Source of the DNA: Cryoendolithus antarcticus
Taxonomy: Eukaryota; Ascomycota; Dothideomycetes; Cladosporiales; Cladosporiaceae
Reading direction: 5' to 3'
Assembly: GCA_002077065.1 (NCBI GenBank)
Contig: NAJO01000034.1
Span: 310,001-374,000, forward strand
DNA length: 64,000 nt
In this document: positions 1-9,056 of the stretch, piece after piece
Layout of the letters: every line of letters starts with the position of its first letter
Position numbering within the stretch: the stretch's first letter is position 1
Notes under the pieces: model-generated
Seen by the model: the letters and a program-made list of their open reading frames with translations, nothing else
Told to the model about the DNA's origin: nothing
Databases searched by the model: none
Program-made: the position numbers and the translations under genes

Positions 1-153
1 TATGGTCGTTCACTTCGGCGGCAGGCTCGTCACGTCATCAGTGGTCTGCGTGGTTGCGTTTTGCATGTACAACGCTTTACAGAAGATAGCCTACAGTGTA
101 CAAGTGTCCGTTTATGCTTCATCGATTCTACTCCGTCCTGTCCACGCCGTTGT

Positions 154-1782
154 TTACAGATCCGCAGCATTAGGATCCATCCCCTTCTCAAACGTTACAT
201 CCTCTCTCCGCTCCCTCTGCCCAATCATGCCCTTTCCCAAAACAACCTGCATAATCGCATAATTCACCACCGCCTTTATACCCATCTCCTCACCTCGCCG
301 AACGATATACCCATTTATGAACTCTACCTCTGTCTGCCTCCCAGCCCTCACATCAGCGAGCATGGAGGAGATGTTGTCGGATGTGAGGTTCGCAACACTG
401 ACGACCAAGGTTTCGAGCCGCGCGGCGGAGAAGCGTGCGTTGATGTTGGGGAGATTGCGCAGCTCGGGGAGGGAGCGGAGGATGAGTGAAGTCTCGGCTA
501 GGAGCAGCCGCATGGTGCGTGTCAAGGCGAAGTTGTAGAGGATCGAACCGTTGCGGGCATCGAGCAGGACTGTGAGGGGATTGAGGACGGAGTTCACGGC
601 CAGCTTCTCCAGCTGCTGCTGCAGCAATTCCAATGGCGTGAAGCCGACCGCACACAGCACCGGCGCGCGCGTGAGCGTGCGGAGTAGGTAGCGCGAGCTC
701 GGTGCCCAAATATCAGGATTCTCCGGCTCCCCTCTCGCTGCGCCTCTGGGCGTGCCCGGCGTCAAATCGTCCCTCGGCAGCAAACCTAACGCTATCGTGC
801 CATGTCCCGCGTGCACAGCGTAGAATGGATCGATCCTCGCTTTCGCGGGAGGGACGTTCACGCCGTGGGTGATGATTCCTTGCATGTAGTTCGGTCGTTG
901 CGTAGGATCGGGGAAGAGGTGGGTGTTCAGGGTGTCGATTACGCCCATGCCGTTCTGGAGGAGGCAGATTGTTGAGGTGGGCAGGAGGCGAGGGCGCAGG
1001 CGGCGGAGGGCGGACAGGGTCGTGGGGGCTTTGAGGGTTACTATCAGGTTGTGGATTGGTTCTGCTGCTGCTGCGTCCGAGGGTTCAGGCTCATCTTCGG
1101 AAAGGGCGTCGGTGGGTCGTTGAGATTGCTCGGTTGATTGTTGTGACTGCTGTGCGGCGAGTTGCTTCGCTATCTCGTGCGGTTTCGCTTCTGTGTCGAA
1201 GTCGTAGACTGAAGACTGGCCGTCTTTGAGATCCACGCCGTGTTCCCGCCGAGTCAATGGCATGAGCTCGACGTCAAAGCCGGACCTCTTGACTTCCACC
1301 CCGTCGTCCAGCATCGTAATTTCCTGCTTTCCTGCCTCCCAAGCTCGAAGCAGCATCTTCCGATGGAGCAGCAAAGTCACCGGTGGCGGATTGGGTAGTC
1401 CTCGCAGCGAATGCGCCACCAGCTTTCCGATGCTGCCAGTCCCTAGTATATGCACTCGTCTGGGAACATCTGGTTGCGCAGCATACTGCCGACCGATGGC
1501 CGTGAGCGAGTCCTGCATTGTCTTGCTGGTGAACACCTCGTCCTTGTCGTGCTCCTCCATGGCTTGATCTTGAACATCCTCCGCGCTATCTTTCGCAGCA
1601 ATCCCAGCATTCGCTGCCTTCGCCTCCATCCTGTCTTTCCCACTCCACCACGTACTGTAACACCGTCCTTGCTCGGCGAGAGAAGTGAAGGCCACCCGGC
1701 CCACTTTGATGCTATCGCTGCAGCATCTTCCGCTCGTCCGCGGTATTCTGCGCGGCAGGTGGTTAAAGGCCGTGAAATGCAC
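154..1782 (-). CDS. Ketopantoate reductase-like (ApbA/PanE family) protein, probably mitochondrial
   Basis: NADP-dependent 2-dehydropantoate 2-reductase family; in pantothenate synthesis these enzymes reduce ketopantoate to pantoate. The dinucleotide-binding glycine motif is at about residues 110-120 (HILGTGSIGKLVAHSLRG), followed by the family's N-terminal Rossmann fold. The C-terminal helical domain is clear, with a conserved EKLAVNSVLNPLT segment near residue 390. At 542 residues it is much longer than bacterial PanE (about 300): it has an N-terminal extension and a Gln/Ser-rich acidic insert near residues 205-240. The frame opens with GTG. The first in-frame ATG is at 1629 (residue 52), but the upstream residues are Arg/Ser-rich and end in RCYSTWW like a mitochondrial presequence, so a short spliced 5' exon is likely. 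It is divergent from COQ4. The family call is firm; true substrate and start are not. Confidence 0.8.
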   Translation of the reverse strand: MHFTAFNHLPRRIPRTSGRCCSDSIKVGRVAFTSLAEQGRCYSTWWSGKDRMEAKAANAGIAAKDSAEDVQDQAMEEHDKDEVFTSKTMQDSLTAIGRQYAAQPDVPRRVHILGTGSIGKLVAHSLRGLPNPPPVTLLLHRKMLLRAWEAGKQEITMLDDGVEVKRSGFDVELMPLTRREHGVDLKDGQSSVYDFDTEAKPHEIAKQLAAQQSQQSTEQSQRPTDALSEDEPEPSDAAAAEPIHNLIVTLKAPTTLSALRRLRPRLLPTSTICLLQNGMGVIDTLNTHLFPDPTQRPNYMQGIITHGVNVPPAKARIDPFYAVHAGHGTIALGLLPRDDLTPGTPRGAARGEPENPDIWAPSSRYLLRTLTRAPVLCAVGFTPLELLQQQLEKLAVNSVLNPLTVLLDARNGSILYNFALTRTMRLLLAETSLILRSLPELRNLPNINARFSAARLETLVVSVANLTSDNISSMLADVRAGRQTEVEFINGYIVRRGEEMGIKAVVNYAIMQVVLGKGMIGQRERREDVTFEKGMDPNAADL

Positions 1783-2033
1783 GATGAGGGAAGTGCTATG
1801 TTATCAGCATAGCGGTAGTCACCTCTCAATGCCCACGCGACTCGATATGAAGAGGATAAGTGCTAGGCAAAGACGAAGATGTTCAGCACGTGAGACAGGA
1901 TCGCTGGCGTCATGGAGGTGACATGGATCTCGGGGGAGCTGGACGTCTGAGCCGAGCACAGCGGACCTCACTCCTCCCACAGCGGATATGCCATAATCTA
2001 CACTGAGCGTACAACTGCCTGGTAGATGCCATC

Positions 2034-2867
2034 ATGTCCTCCTCCCTCCTGTCACCTCTTCCTCTCCGCTCCCTCCTCCGTCTTTCCCCCTCCCTCCGCG
2101 CCCAAACCTTCTCAGTTCTCTCCCGCCCACCCCCAAACTACCCCGGCCATGTCCCCCTCAATCTCATAGAAAGAGGCGCTCTTGCAGTCGGGTCAGCCCT
2201 CGGCTCAATAACAAACCCCTACCGCCATGATCTCGTCGCCGCCCTAGCCGAAGCGACATCCTCACCCTACTTCATAGCCCGACTCCGCCGCGCCATGCTA
2301 GCTTCACCAACGGGGAGGAGGATCTTGCGGGATAAGCCGCGGATCACGTCGCGGAGTATGTCGCTTGAGAAATTGCGGCTGCTGCCTGAAGGGACTGTGG
2401 GGAGGGGATATGCGGCCTGGTTGGATAGAGAAGGCGTCACGCCGGATACGAGGGATCCAGTACGCTACATCGACGATCCGGAAGAAGCCTATGTCATGCA
2501 ACGCTACCGCGAAACGCACGATTTTATCCACGCCATCACCGGGCTGCCCGTCATCATTGAAGGCGAGTTGGCTATCAAGGCTTTTGAATTTGCGAACACG
2601 GCGTTGCCTATGACGGGGTTGAGTTTGGCTGCGATTGTGAGGTTGAAGAAGGCGGAGAGGGAAAGGTTCTGGAAGGTGTATGGACCTTGGGCTATGCGGA
2701 ATGGGCTTAAGAGCGGGGAGTGCATGTGTGTATACTGGGAGGAGGAGCTGGAGACGGATGCGGGGGTGTTGAGGGAGAGGTTGGGGATTGAGATGCCGCC
2801 GGATTTGAGGAAGACGAGGAAGAGGGAACGGGAGGAGAAGCGAAGGGCAAAGGAAGGCGTGGAATGA
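2034..2867 (+). CDS. COQ4: Ubiquinone biosynthesis protein COQ4, mitochondrial
   Basis: Peripheral protein of the matrix face of the mitochondrial inner membrane, needed to hold the coenzyme Q synthesis complex together and implicated in C1 modification of the ring. The single exon gives 277 residues, the usual length. The N-terminus is Ser/Arg-rich (targeting signal). The conserved core [15 protein letters not shown] starts near residue 34. The diagnostic HDxxH(x11)E metal-binding signature is present as HDFIH followed by Glu at the expected distance (residues about 162-178). The C-terminus is highly charged (KKRERE-type). The ATG at 2034 is in good context and the frame has no introns. It lies head to head with the PanE-like gene, about 250 bases from that gene's 5' end, so they may share a promoter. 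Confidence 0.95.
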   Translation: MSSSLLSPLPLRSLLRLSPSLRAQTFSVLSRPPPNYPGHVPLNLIERGALAVGSALGSITNPYRHDLVAALAEATSSPYFIARLRRAMLASPTGRRILRDKPRITSRSMSLEKLRLLPEGTVGRGYAAWLDREGVTPDTRDPVRYIDDPEEAYVMQRYRETHDFIHAITGLPVIIEGELAIKAFEFANTALPMTGLSLAAIVRLKKAERERFWKVYGPWAMRNGLKSGECMCVYWEEELETDAGVLRERLGIEMPPDLRKTRKREREEKRRAKEGVE

Positions 2868-2918
2868 TGATAATTCTTCTGCTGCTACCGTCTCTTCCCG
2901 CCTTGTGCTCTCCGCCAC

Positions 2919-3820
2919 CTACACTCGCCACCCACTCTGCCGATCATACGCCACCCATTCCCGGTCCCCGATCACAAGCGGCATCCTGTCACAACACCAA
3001 ATATTCCAATCCTGGTACTCCCAATCATCCCTCCTCAACGCGAATCCACAGTCAGGACACTGCCACGCCCAGGTTTGCTGCGCTGGCCCCTTGCTCCGCT
3101 CCTCCAGCAACAGCGCCACAGCAATATTCGGCACGGCTTCAACCATCGCCTGGAATGCCGGCTCCTGCAGCAGCTCGCGCATCTACGCGTGGCAGAACTG
3201 ACGCATCAGTGGACGGAGCCTGGTGTCTTTGGGCGAGGTGCGCGTGAAGGTGTGGTATATCGCGTTCTGCAGCTCCAGCGTCATGGCCCACTTGTGGCAG
3301 GTCTCAATGTACAGTCCCTGTTCTGCGAGCTCTAGTGCGCGGGCTTTGACGTCAGGGACGCCGTACTCGTCGGCTGTGAGGAAGACTTCGACGCAGAGGG
3401 AGAGTCCGTCGGGACCTGTCTGTCGAGTGGCTAGCGCGTTCCAGCCTAGACCGTATATGCCTGGGAATACGGCGGTCAGAGCGGCGGGATGATTTTCGTG
3501 CAGCGTGATCTGGCGCTGGTTGGGTTCCTGTGTGAGGTAGAGTCAGCTAGTACTAATAAGGGTCTCGGGAGACGACAAACTACCAGGCCGTCCAACAGAT
3601 CACGGAAATACTGTGATGCACGGTAGAGGATGGCCTTGTGTGCCAGGATCGAGCGGTTGGAGTAGTTGATGCGGATGTCTGCAGTTCTACGCTGATTGAA
3701 GCCGCTGTGAAGGAGCTGTGGTCAGCGGGTCATTGCCGTCAGTTAGATGGAGAGCGCTCACCTGCGTTGGATCTCGTCGGCTAGGTCCCGCGCTGGTTCG
3801 GCCAAGGCATTGGCTGCCAT
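2919..3820 (-). pseudogene. BTB/POZ-domain gene interrupted by one in-frame amber stop
   Basis: BTB/POZ proteins are dimerising adaptors, often for cullin-3 ubiquitin ligases. Three exons assemble in frame: 3820-3762, 3704-3584 and 3527 onward. Exon 2 carries the BTB strand-helix pattern (DIRINYSNRSILAHKAIL, YRASQYFRDLLDG) and exon 3 the ExYGVPDVKARALELAE helix typical of fungal BTB proteins. The frame then meets TAG at 3183-3185, and the very next codon is ATG. The same frame continues for 87 codons to 2919 with a conserved tail (WQCPDCGFALRRDDWEY, CC) that matches the Cys-rich tail of the intact neighbour at 4568-5461. Without the stop the protein would be 262 residues; with it, 174. Possible explanations are a nonsense mutation, stop readthrough or reinitiation. 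The family is clear; functional status is not. Confidence 0.7.
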
Positions 3821-4151
3821 CTTGATGGAGGTGAGCGTGGTGTCTAGTATGATAGTGGAAAAAGTCTGTCGACGATGCAACAACGAAGGCAGACATGAAG
3901 ATACTAGGGCGTCAGAAGCAACTGCCACACTTACGATCCTGTCTCGAGACTACCCGGACTTCAGTGTACTGCTCACTCTGTGCCTCGACGTACACTCGCA
4001 TCCGCATTCCGACCGAGCCTGCTCCATAGCGGTTTACCTTACCCGTTAACGAAGGCAGTACAATTGCTCTATCGCTCGCCATCTATGATACACATGCTGC
4101 AACGGCATCGCAACGCTCTGGACTCTCGCTGAGATCCCGAGGCCCAGACTG

Positions 4152-4468
4152 CTAGGCACGTCCTGGCCCTAAAAGCTCCCAGTCCAAGCGCAGACGGAGC
4201 TGAGGAGCTTCCGCGAGCAGTGCTGAGAATAGCTCCTCCTTACGGAACTCGACGATGTGTTTGGCGCAGAACCTCTCAATGTTCTGCGGAGGTATCTATT
4301 ACCGCCCGTGACCCCTCCAAATACGATGCATGCAGCATCGTAGAAGTCTTTCGCGATGAGTTCAAGAGGCGAGCGCTTGTCGGGGATCATTTCAATCTCT
4401 TGTTCCGCCAGGACCGCGAGCTTGAGTATCTGGTACTTGTCGGCCAGAAGCGACATTGACCAATCAGG
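4152..4468 (-). pseudogene. BTB/POZ gene relic, 5'-truncated and frameshifted
   Basis: Remnant of a BTB gene between two better copies. The frame begins near MSLLADKYQILKLAVLAEQE (start at 4456), the helix that follows the BTB core, with a stop just upstream and no recognisable BTB half before it. It reads through DFYDAACIVFGGVTGGN. It then changes frame around 4275-4290, and the other frame continues with ERFCAKHIVEFRKEELFSAL and a tail ending in ELLGPG at the stop at 4152. That ending is typical of fungal BTB proteins. No GT-AG intron of usable length spans the junction, so a one-base loss is the simplest reading. I see it as a dead paralogue. Confidence 0.65.
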
Positions 4469-4567
4469 CTACATTCGAGTGCGTCCGCGCTACGATCTCC
4501 CTGCAACCCTCTATCACACTACTTGATATCCGCCATCATATGCCAAATGCCTGTACCATGTCGGTCG

Positions 4568-5461
4568 TCACAGCACAAGGCAAGTCATCTCTCGATTGAT
4601 ACACATCCAGTGATACTTATCGGTAATGGCGCCCTCGAAGAGCAGCCCGCACTGCGGACACGACTTCAGCGCCGCGTTGAAGGCGTTTGTACAGGTATCC
4701 TGCGTGCGGCAATGCTCGCACTGCGGACAGGTGTAGACTTTGACCGTATCGCCTAGAGCCTGGCTGAAGTTGAATAGCACGTCGGCAGCCAAGTCGGGCG
4801 TGTCTGCTAGCAGGGTCCGCAGGGCAGTCCGGGAAGACTCCTGACCCCAGCTCTGGAGACTCGAAGCACGGATCTCCACCAGAGCCGGGCGGAAAAGTCT
4901 ATCTGTATTCGGAGTGTTCGCAAAGATGGTCCGGATAGTGGCGTCGATGTCGTCGCCGTATACCATCCAGCCCGTCGCTGAGCAGTTTTCGTCGTCGTCG
5001 AACAGAGTGTCGTAGATCGCTTGCTTCAGATCTTCCAAGCCATACTTCTCCGCGACTACATAGTCCTGAGCATGCGGAAGTAGCGCATCGTCTCCCGCCT
5101 CGGTCTCGCTTGGCGGTAAGTAGTGTAGACCGTAAATGTGGCGAAGCATTGCAAGCACAGGGGGTGGGTGGTCATCATGCAGCTCGATGGAACTCTTGCC
5201 GTTCTCCTGCATGCTTGGTCAGCACTCTCCTCTCGGTGCTCAGATAGCTCATACACCACTAAACGTAAAGTCGCCGGTCAATAGCGTGCGAAAGTATGCC
5301 GATACACGACAGAGAATGACACGATGAGCGAAGATCTCCTCGTCCCCGAATCTGATCTTAAGATCGGAAAGCTCTTCGTTGTCGAAGTATCTGCGCAGCA
5401 ACATCAGCGACATGTCCGCAAAGCTTCGGTGGATGGCATACGATATTGTCTCAGCAGCCAT
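4568..5461 (-). CDS. BTB/POZ domain protein with C-terminal Cys-rich zinc-ribbon-like tail
   Basis: Probable adaptor protein; the function of this fungal subgroup is unknown. Two exons (5461-5255 and 5206-4568; 48-base GTATGA...GCAG intron, phase 0) give 281 residues. The BTB domain is residues about 18-125: LSDLKIRFGDEEIFAHRVIL, then SAYFRTLLTGDF, and after the intron the acidic loop and the LRHIYGLHY and YGLEDLKQAIYDTL helices. The tail has two CPQC pairs (YTCPQCEHC and KSCPQCGLLFEG) with further Cys between, suggesting a zinc ribbon. The intact member of a three-gene BTB row (2.9-5.5 kb), it shows what the broken neighbours used to look like. Confidence 0.85.
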
Positions 5462-5856
5462 TGTGATGATGCGAGTGAATCACGTAGATTCTGCAGGTTG
5501 TGATGTGACAAAGAGTTAGCGCCGAACTGGACTGATTCCTAGAAGAGCTGGTGGTAAAGCTCACGGCAGGTGCGACCGTGGCTGCGTAGTGCAAGTTAGC
5601 TTCACCCTACACGTTCTCCAACTACAGATCTGGAATTCCGTGAGAACAAGACTTGCTGCCTTGCTCGTGGTACCTATGCTCGTGGTATATCGATACGTCG
5701 AAGATTCGAGTGCTTCTTCGTTTCTACAGACCCTCGTGGAAAGCTTTTCACCAATACACACCCATGCCCTATCATATGATCCCCAGACGCCTCCCAATGC
5801 ACCTCTCCACCCTCATACACACGCTCATATGTATACACACAACTTGCTTGTCCTCC
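5462..5856. other. Intergenic, nothing recognised
   Basis: About 400 bases between the BTB gene and the 3' end of the uS14m gene. Open frames here have no family features and overlap the pyrimidine-rich spacer. No RNA gene or repeat seen. Confidence 0.4.
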
Positions 5857-6306
5857 CTACCAACTCGCCTTCTTCACCCCCGGTATATTCCCTTCCAGCG
5901 CATTCAATCGAAATTGATACCGCGCCATCCTGAACTCCCTGAACACACCCCTCCCCTTTCCTCCCATGATACATCGATTCCGTATTTGCGTCGGCCGGGT
6001 GTAGCAATGCATTTGGCTCAGCTGGAGTTGCGCTTGAGCTCGTGTTCGTTGGGGAAGGGAAGTGTTGCGGATAGTGTAGCGGAGGGCTTGACTATGAGGA
6101 AGACATTGTCAGTACAGGAGAGAGCCGGAGAGACAGGTCCAGGTACACTGGGTAGCAAGATGATATAGAAGCGGTTCAGAGGGGACGGGGGATATGTACC
6201 GTTCGGGCTCATGGGCTTCGAATACTTTCCGCTTTGTATGGTCGCGGATGTTCATTATGTTGACGAAGCAGCCAAGATCGAGCTTTTTGGCACGGAATTG
6301 AGCCAT
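5857..6306 (-). CDS. MRP2: Mitochondrial small-subunit ribosomal protein uS14m (MRP2 homologue)
   Basis: Component of the head of the mitochondrial 37S ribosomal subunit. Two short exons give 113 residues, the usual length: 6306-6200 (MAQFRAKKLDLGCFVN, NIRDHTKRKVFEAHEPER) and 6091-5857 (ALRYTIRNTSLP, YTRPTQIRNRCIMGGKGRG, FRMARYQFRLNALEGNIPG, ending KKASW). The intron has GTACAT and CATAG borders and is phase 2; the exon sum is exactly 114 codons. The segment RNRCIxGGKGRGVFREFRMAR is the uS14 signature; the zinc-binding cysteines of the C+ form are absent, as usual for mitochondrial copies. Its exons are too short to stand out as single open frames. It is divergent from the helical-protein gene at 6678. 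Confidence 0.92.
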
Positions 6307-6677
6307 GGCGACGATGGACTGGAGATGTAATGTTGCAGGTGATGGCGTTGTACATGGGGGTGTCGTTCATGCCAAGCCGTACTGAAGAACGCTTGGACCT
6401 TCCGTGAAGTCGACATTTGCCCTGATGCACCACCCTTTCTGATATACGACCCCTCCTTGATCTGCTGTACGCACGCTGCGAGGCTTCCCTACGGCCAATT
6501 CCAGCGTGTAGCTACGATTCGGCATTGAATCTGTGAGTGGGTGACACCTCTTCTTGCCTCCGCCTGCTTCTCCCGTCTCTCAATACCTTTCTTTACCATC
6601 CTCTGCTACCATCAGATCCCTCTCCATCATTGCTCGTCAATTCTTGGCAGCAGTATCACGACAGATACAGAAGCGCG

Positions 6678-8621
6678 ATGCCGGTCATCTTCGCATCCCC
6701 AGACATTGCAGCGATCGTCGCGGCATTCCCGCCACCAGGTCCCGCAAGGGATCAAGTTACTCTGCTGCGAAGTGTCTCCGGAGAACGCCTACTCAACTCC
6801 AAGAAACTGCTGGGTCGTCTGGATCGGCTCCTGGGCTCCAGCGAGCAGCGTGTGCCTGTCTCTTCGCTCTCGGCTGAACTCGGACTGCGTGCTATAGACA
6901 TCTCGTCATTGCTCAGCTCTCATGACAGTCGACTACACTACAGCAACGATCGATCCCATCTACTTTCAGGATCTGAAGTGGAACGATTGCTAGATGACTT
7001 GCGCCGGGCATGCCATACACAATTCGTGGATCTAGTTAATTGGAGTCGAGATCGTGATGTGTCGCCGGACGTGGCTGATGACTTCGACATGGCGTCGCAC
7101 ACGGGCGACGACCGCGTCCGCTATCTATATCACCAGTCACTGGCAGAACAGACGAAAGCCACAATAGCAGAAGAGCTCGGACGAATCCGACCTGAGAAGT
7201 GCAACCTTCTTCGACTCCTGCCCAATGTCCCCATGTCTATTCTTGAGCGGATTGCAACGGAACTCGCTGCAGACAGCACGATGAGACTGTCTGTTGAGAG
7301 CAGTCGAGTCGGTGTCACTATGGTGCCTGCTGAGTGGCATGCCTTTCAGCAACGGCGCATGGGCGACCAGGCCCGGGAGAGAGTTGAACGTGTTGTCGAG
7401 GCGGTGACACAGACTGGCTTTGCCAAAGTAGACGCGGGAGATGGAGACGACGGGTTGCTCGAGCAGCTATCTGAGAACGAATATGCCCTGGTCAATGTCC
7501 GCCTGACCACCTTCCGTACGCTCCAACAGCATGTCGTAATGCGGCAAGATCTGCTGGACGAGGCTGCTCACTTACTCAGCGTCAGCGTGAAGACAATAAT
7601 TAATGAGCACTGGGCGGCGAAAGAAGTCGAGCCTTCGATTAAGTTGAGCGATTCGAGTATCTTGGCGACCTTGGAGCGACTGAAATTGGAGACAGCGACT
7701 AACGCGAACAGTCACATTCACGAGGTCGCGCAGGAGTTCAGCGCGAATCATGGCCATGGCTACAGCCCCGAAATCACAGTTGATCTTTGCACCGTCATAC
7801 TCGAGAGCTCACAGCGTAAAGCTTTGGTCGATGACACCACCAGAGATACGATCGACGCTCTCGTGCACGAGGAGCAGCGTGCAGTTTCGACGATTGCACA
7901 AGAAGGCATAATCAGCCCGCTGCACCTGTACGAGATTGGACTTTCCTACATTCAAGATGAGGCTCTGCGCGAGCGGAATGCGGCACTATCACTGCAGCTC
8001 ATATTGAAAGACCATCTCCGCCCTGCTCTAGCCCAGATCAAAGAGACTCACTTATGCCACGACCGGCGCCGAGCGAAAGACATCCAGACGTTCACCTCGG
8101 CGATCACAGACGAGGTCCCAACGCTTGACAGTCTTAGTGCCGCAGTCAAGATGTTGCAGAAGAAGCAGTCGATCCCACCTCCCTCCAAGAAGCAATTGCA
8201 GGATGTGCAAGTCCAGGTACTACAGAAAGCCACGAAAGTTCTCACCCCGAACAAGTCTCGCGACTCCGACATCCTGCAACACTTTCTATGGGTACAATTC
8301 GCGCATAACCTCGCGTACTTCACTCCCGAGCGGCAGCCCGCTCTGTTCGTCAGCGGAGGCAAAGACACGACGCGGATGATCAAGGCTCTCAAGGCATTAG
8401 CGCCAGACTCGGAGGGAGTGAGAAGAGGGGAGTCATTCTGTGAGGGGCTGAAGAAAGGTACTGCGGGAACGATGGAGGGGTACGTGGTGTATGGGGTTGC
8501 CCAGAGAAACGTGGAGGAGATCATGTCGCTTTGGGGATATGATGTCAGTTGTCAAGGCTGCAAATTGCCGAAGACAAAGTGTGTATGTAATCGTGGGGCT
8601 TGTATTGGTCCGAGAGATTAA
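6678..8621 (+). CDS. Conserved helical protein of unknown function with Cys-rich C-terminus
   Basis: Not recognised. The first ATG of the long frame is at 6678 (MPVIFASPDIAAIVAAFPPP), giving 647 residues; the frame is open to 6537 but only through a GTG. The protein is predicted almost wholly alpha-helical. Residues about 30-110 alternate short helices and basic strands (SKKLLGRLDRLLGSS, VPVSSLSAELGLRAID), reminiscent of a winged helix. The middle is long Glu/Leu-rich helices. The last 70 residues include GYVVYGVAQRNVEEIMSLWG and the tail SCQGCKLPKTKCVCNRGAC, with five Cys that could bind zinc. No signal peptide or membrane segment. A weak overall resemblance to UFL1-like winged-helix architecture was considered but I cannot support it from sequence. 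Confidence 0.7.
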   Translation: MPVIFASPDIAAIVAAFPPPGPARDQVTLLRSVSGERLLNSKKLLGRLDRLLGSSEQRVPVSSLSAELGLRAIDISSLLSSHDSRLHYSNDRSHLLSGSEVERLLDDLRRACHTQFVDLVNWSRDRDVSPDVADDFDMASHTGDDRVRYLYHQSLAEQTKATIAEELGRIRPEKCNLLRLLPNVPMSILERIATELAADSTMRLSVESSRVGVTMVPAEWHAFQQRRMGDQARERVERVVEAVTQTGFAKVDAGDGDDGLLEQLSENEYALVNVRLTTFRTLQQHVVMRQDLLDEAAHLLSVSVKTIINEHWAAKEVEPSIKLSDSSILATLERLKLETATNANSHIHEVAQEFSANHGHGYSPEITVDLCTVILESSQRKALVDDTTRDTIDALVHEEQRAVSTIAQEGIISPLHLYEIGLSYIQDEALRERNAALSLQLILKDHLRPALAQIKETHLCHDRRRAKDIQTFTSAITDEVPTLDSLSAAVKMLQKKQSIPPPSKKQLQDVQVQVLQKATKVLTPNKSRDSDILQHFLWVQFAHNLAYFTPERQPALFVSGGKDTTRMIKALKALAPDSEGVRRGESFCEGLKKGTAGTMEGYVVYGVAQRNVEEIMSLWGYDVSCQGCKLPKTKCVCNRGACIGPRD

Positions 8622-9056
8622 GTACTCCGACAGTATTTCTGAGAATGAGCCGCACATGGAGCTTGTCGTCGCGCGATCGTTGGCTGTGATTTCGTGGGCA
8701 TTCGGGTTATTTCACTACTTCACTTCATCTCGCCTTTTGCCTACTGGCTGTTGCGTGCTACTGTTGTTGCAGCCCCATCCATGACCTCTATCATCAGAAC
8801 ATCGGTGACATGAGCAGCAATTCAATGTCTTCACATCCGACGAAATCGCGGGATCCAATGATCGAAGACCGGTTGATAGTAGTCACATGAAGATCCCACC
8901 GGTATCATCTCAATCATCACAGACTGCAACTATCATCAGGTACAGTCTACTAGCATTTGGTGCCGCAAAGGCTTCGAATAGACCTTGGTACACCATCCTC
9001 TCAGAGTGTACGACTTGATGTAGCCCACGTCCGCCACACGTCCAACCTTATATCAA
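8622..9056. other. Intergenic, promoter side of GPI2
   Basis: About 430 bases between two genes on the same strand. No coding signature, RNA gene or repeat seen. Confidence 0.4.

Noticed and set aside
6678..8621. UFL1 (UFM1 ligase) identity for the helical protein
   Set aside because: Only general resemblance of helix/winged-helix layout; no diagnostic segment could be matched, and many fungi lack this pathway.
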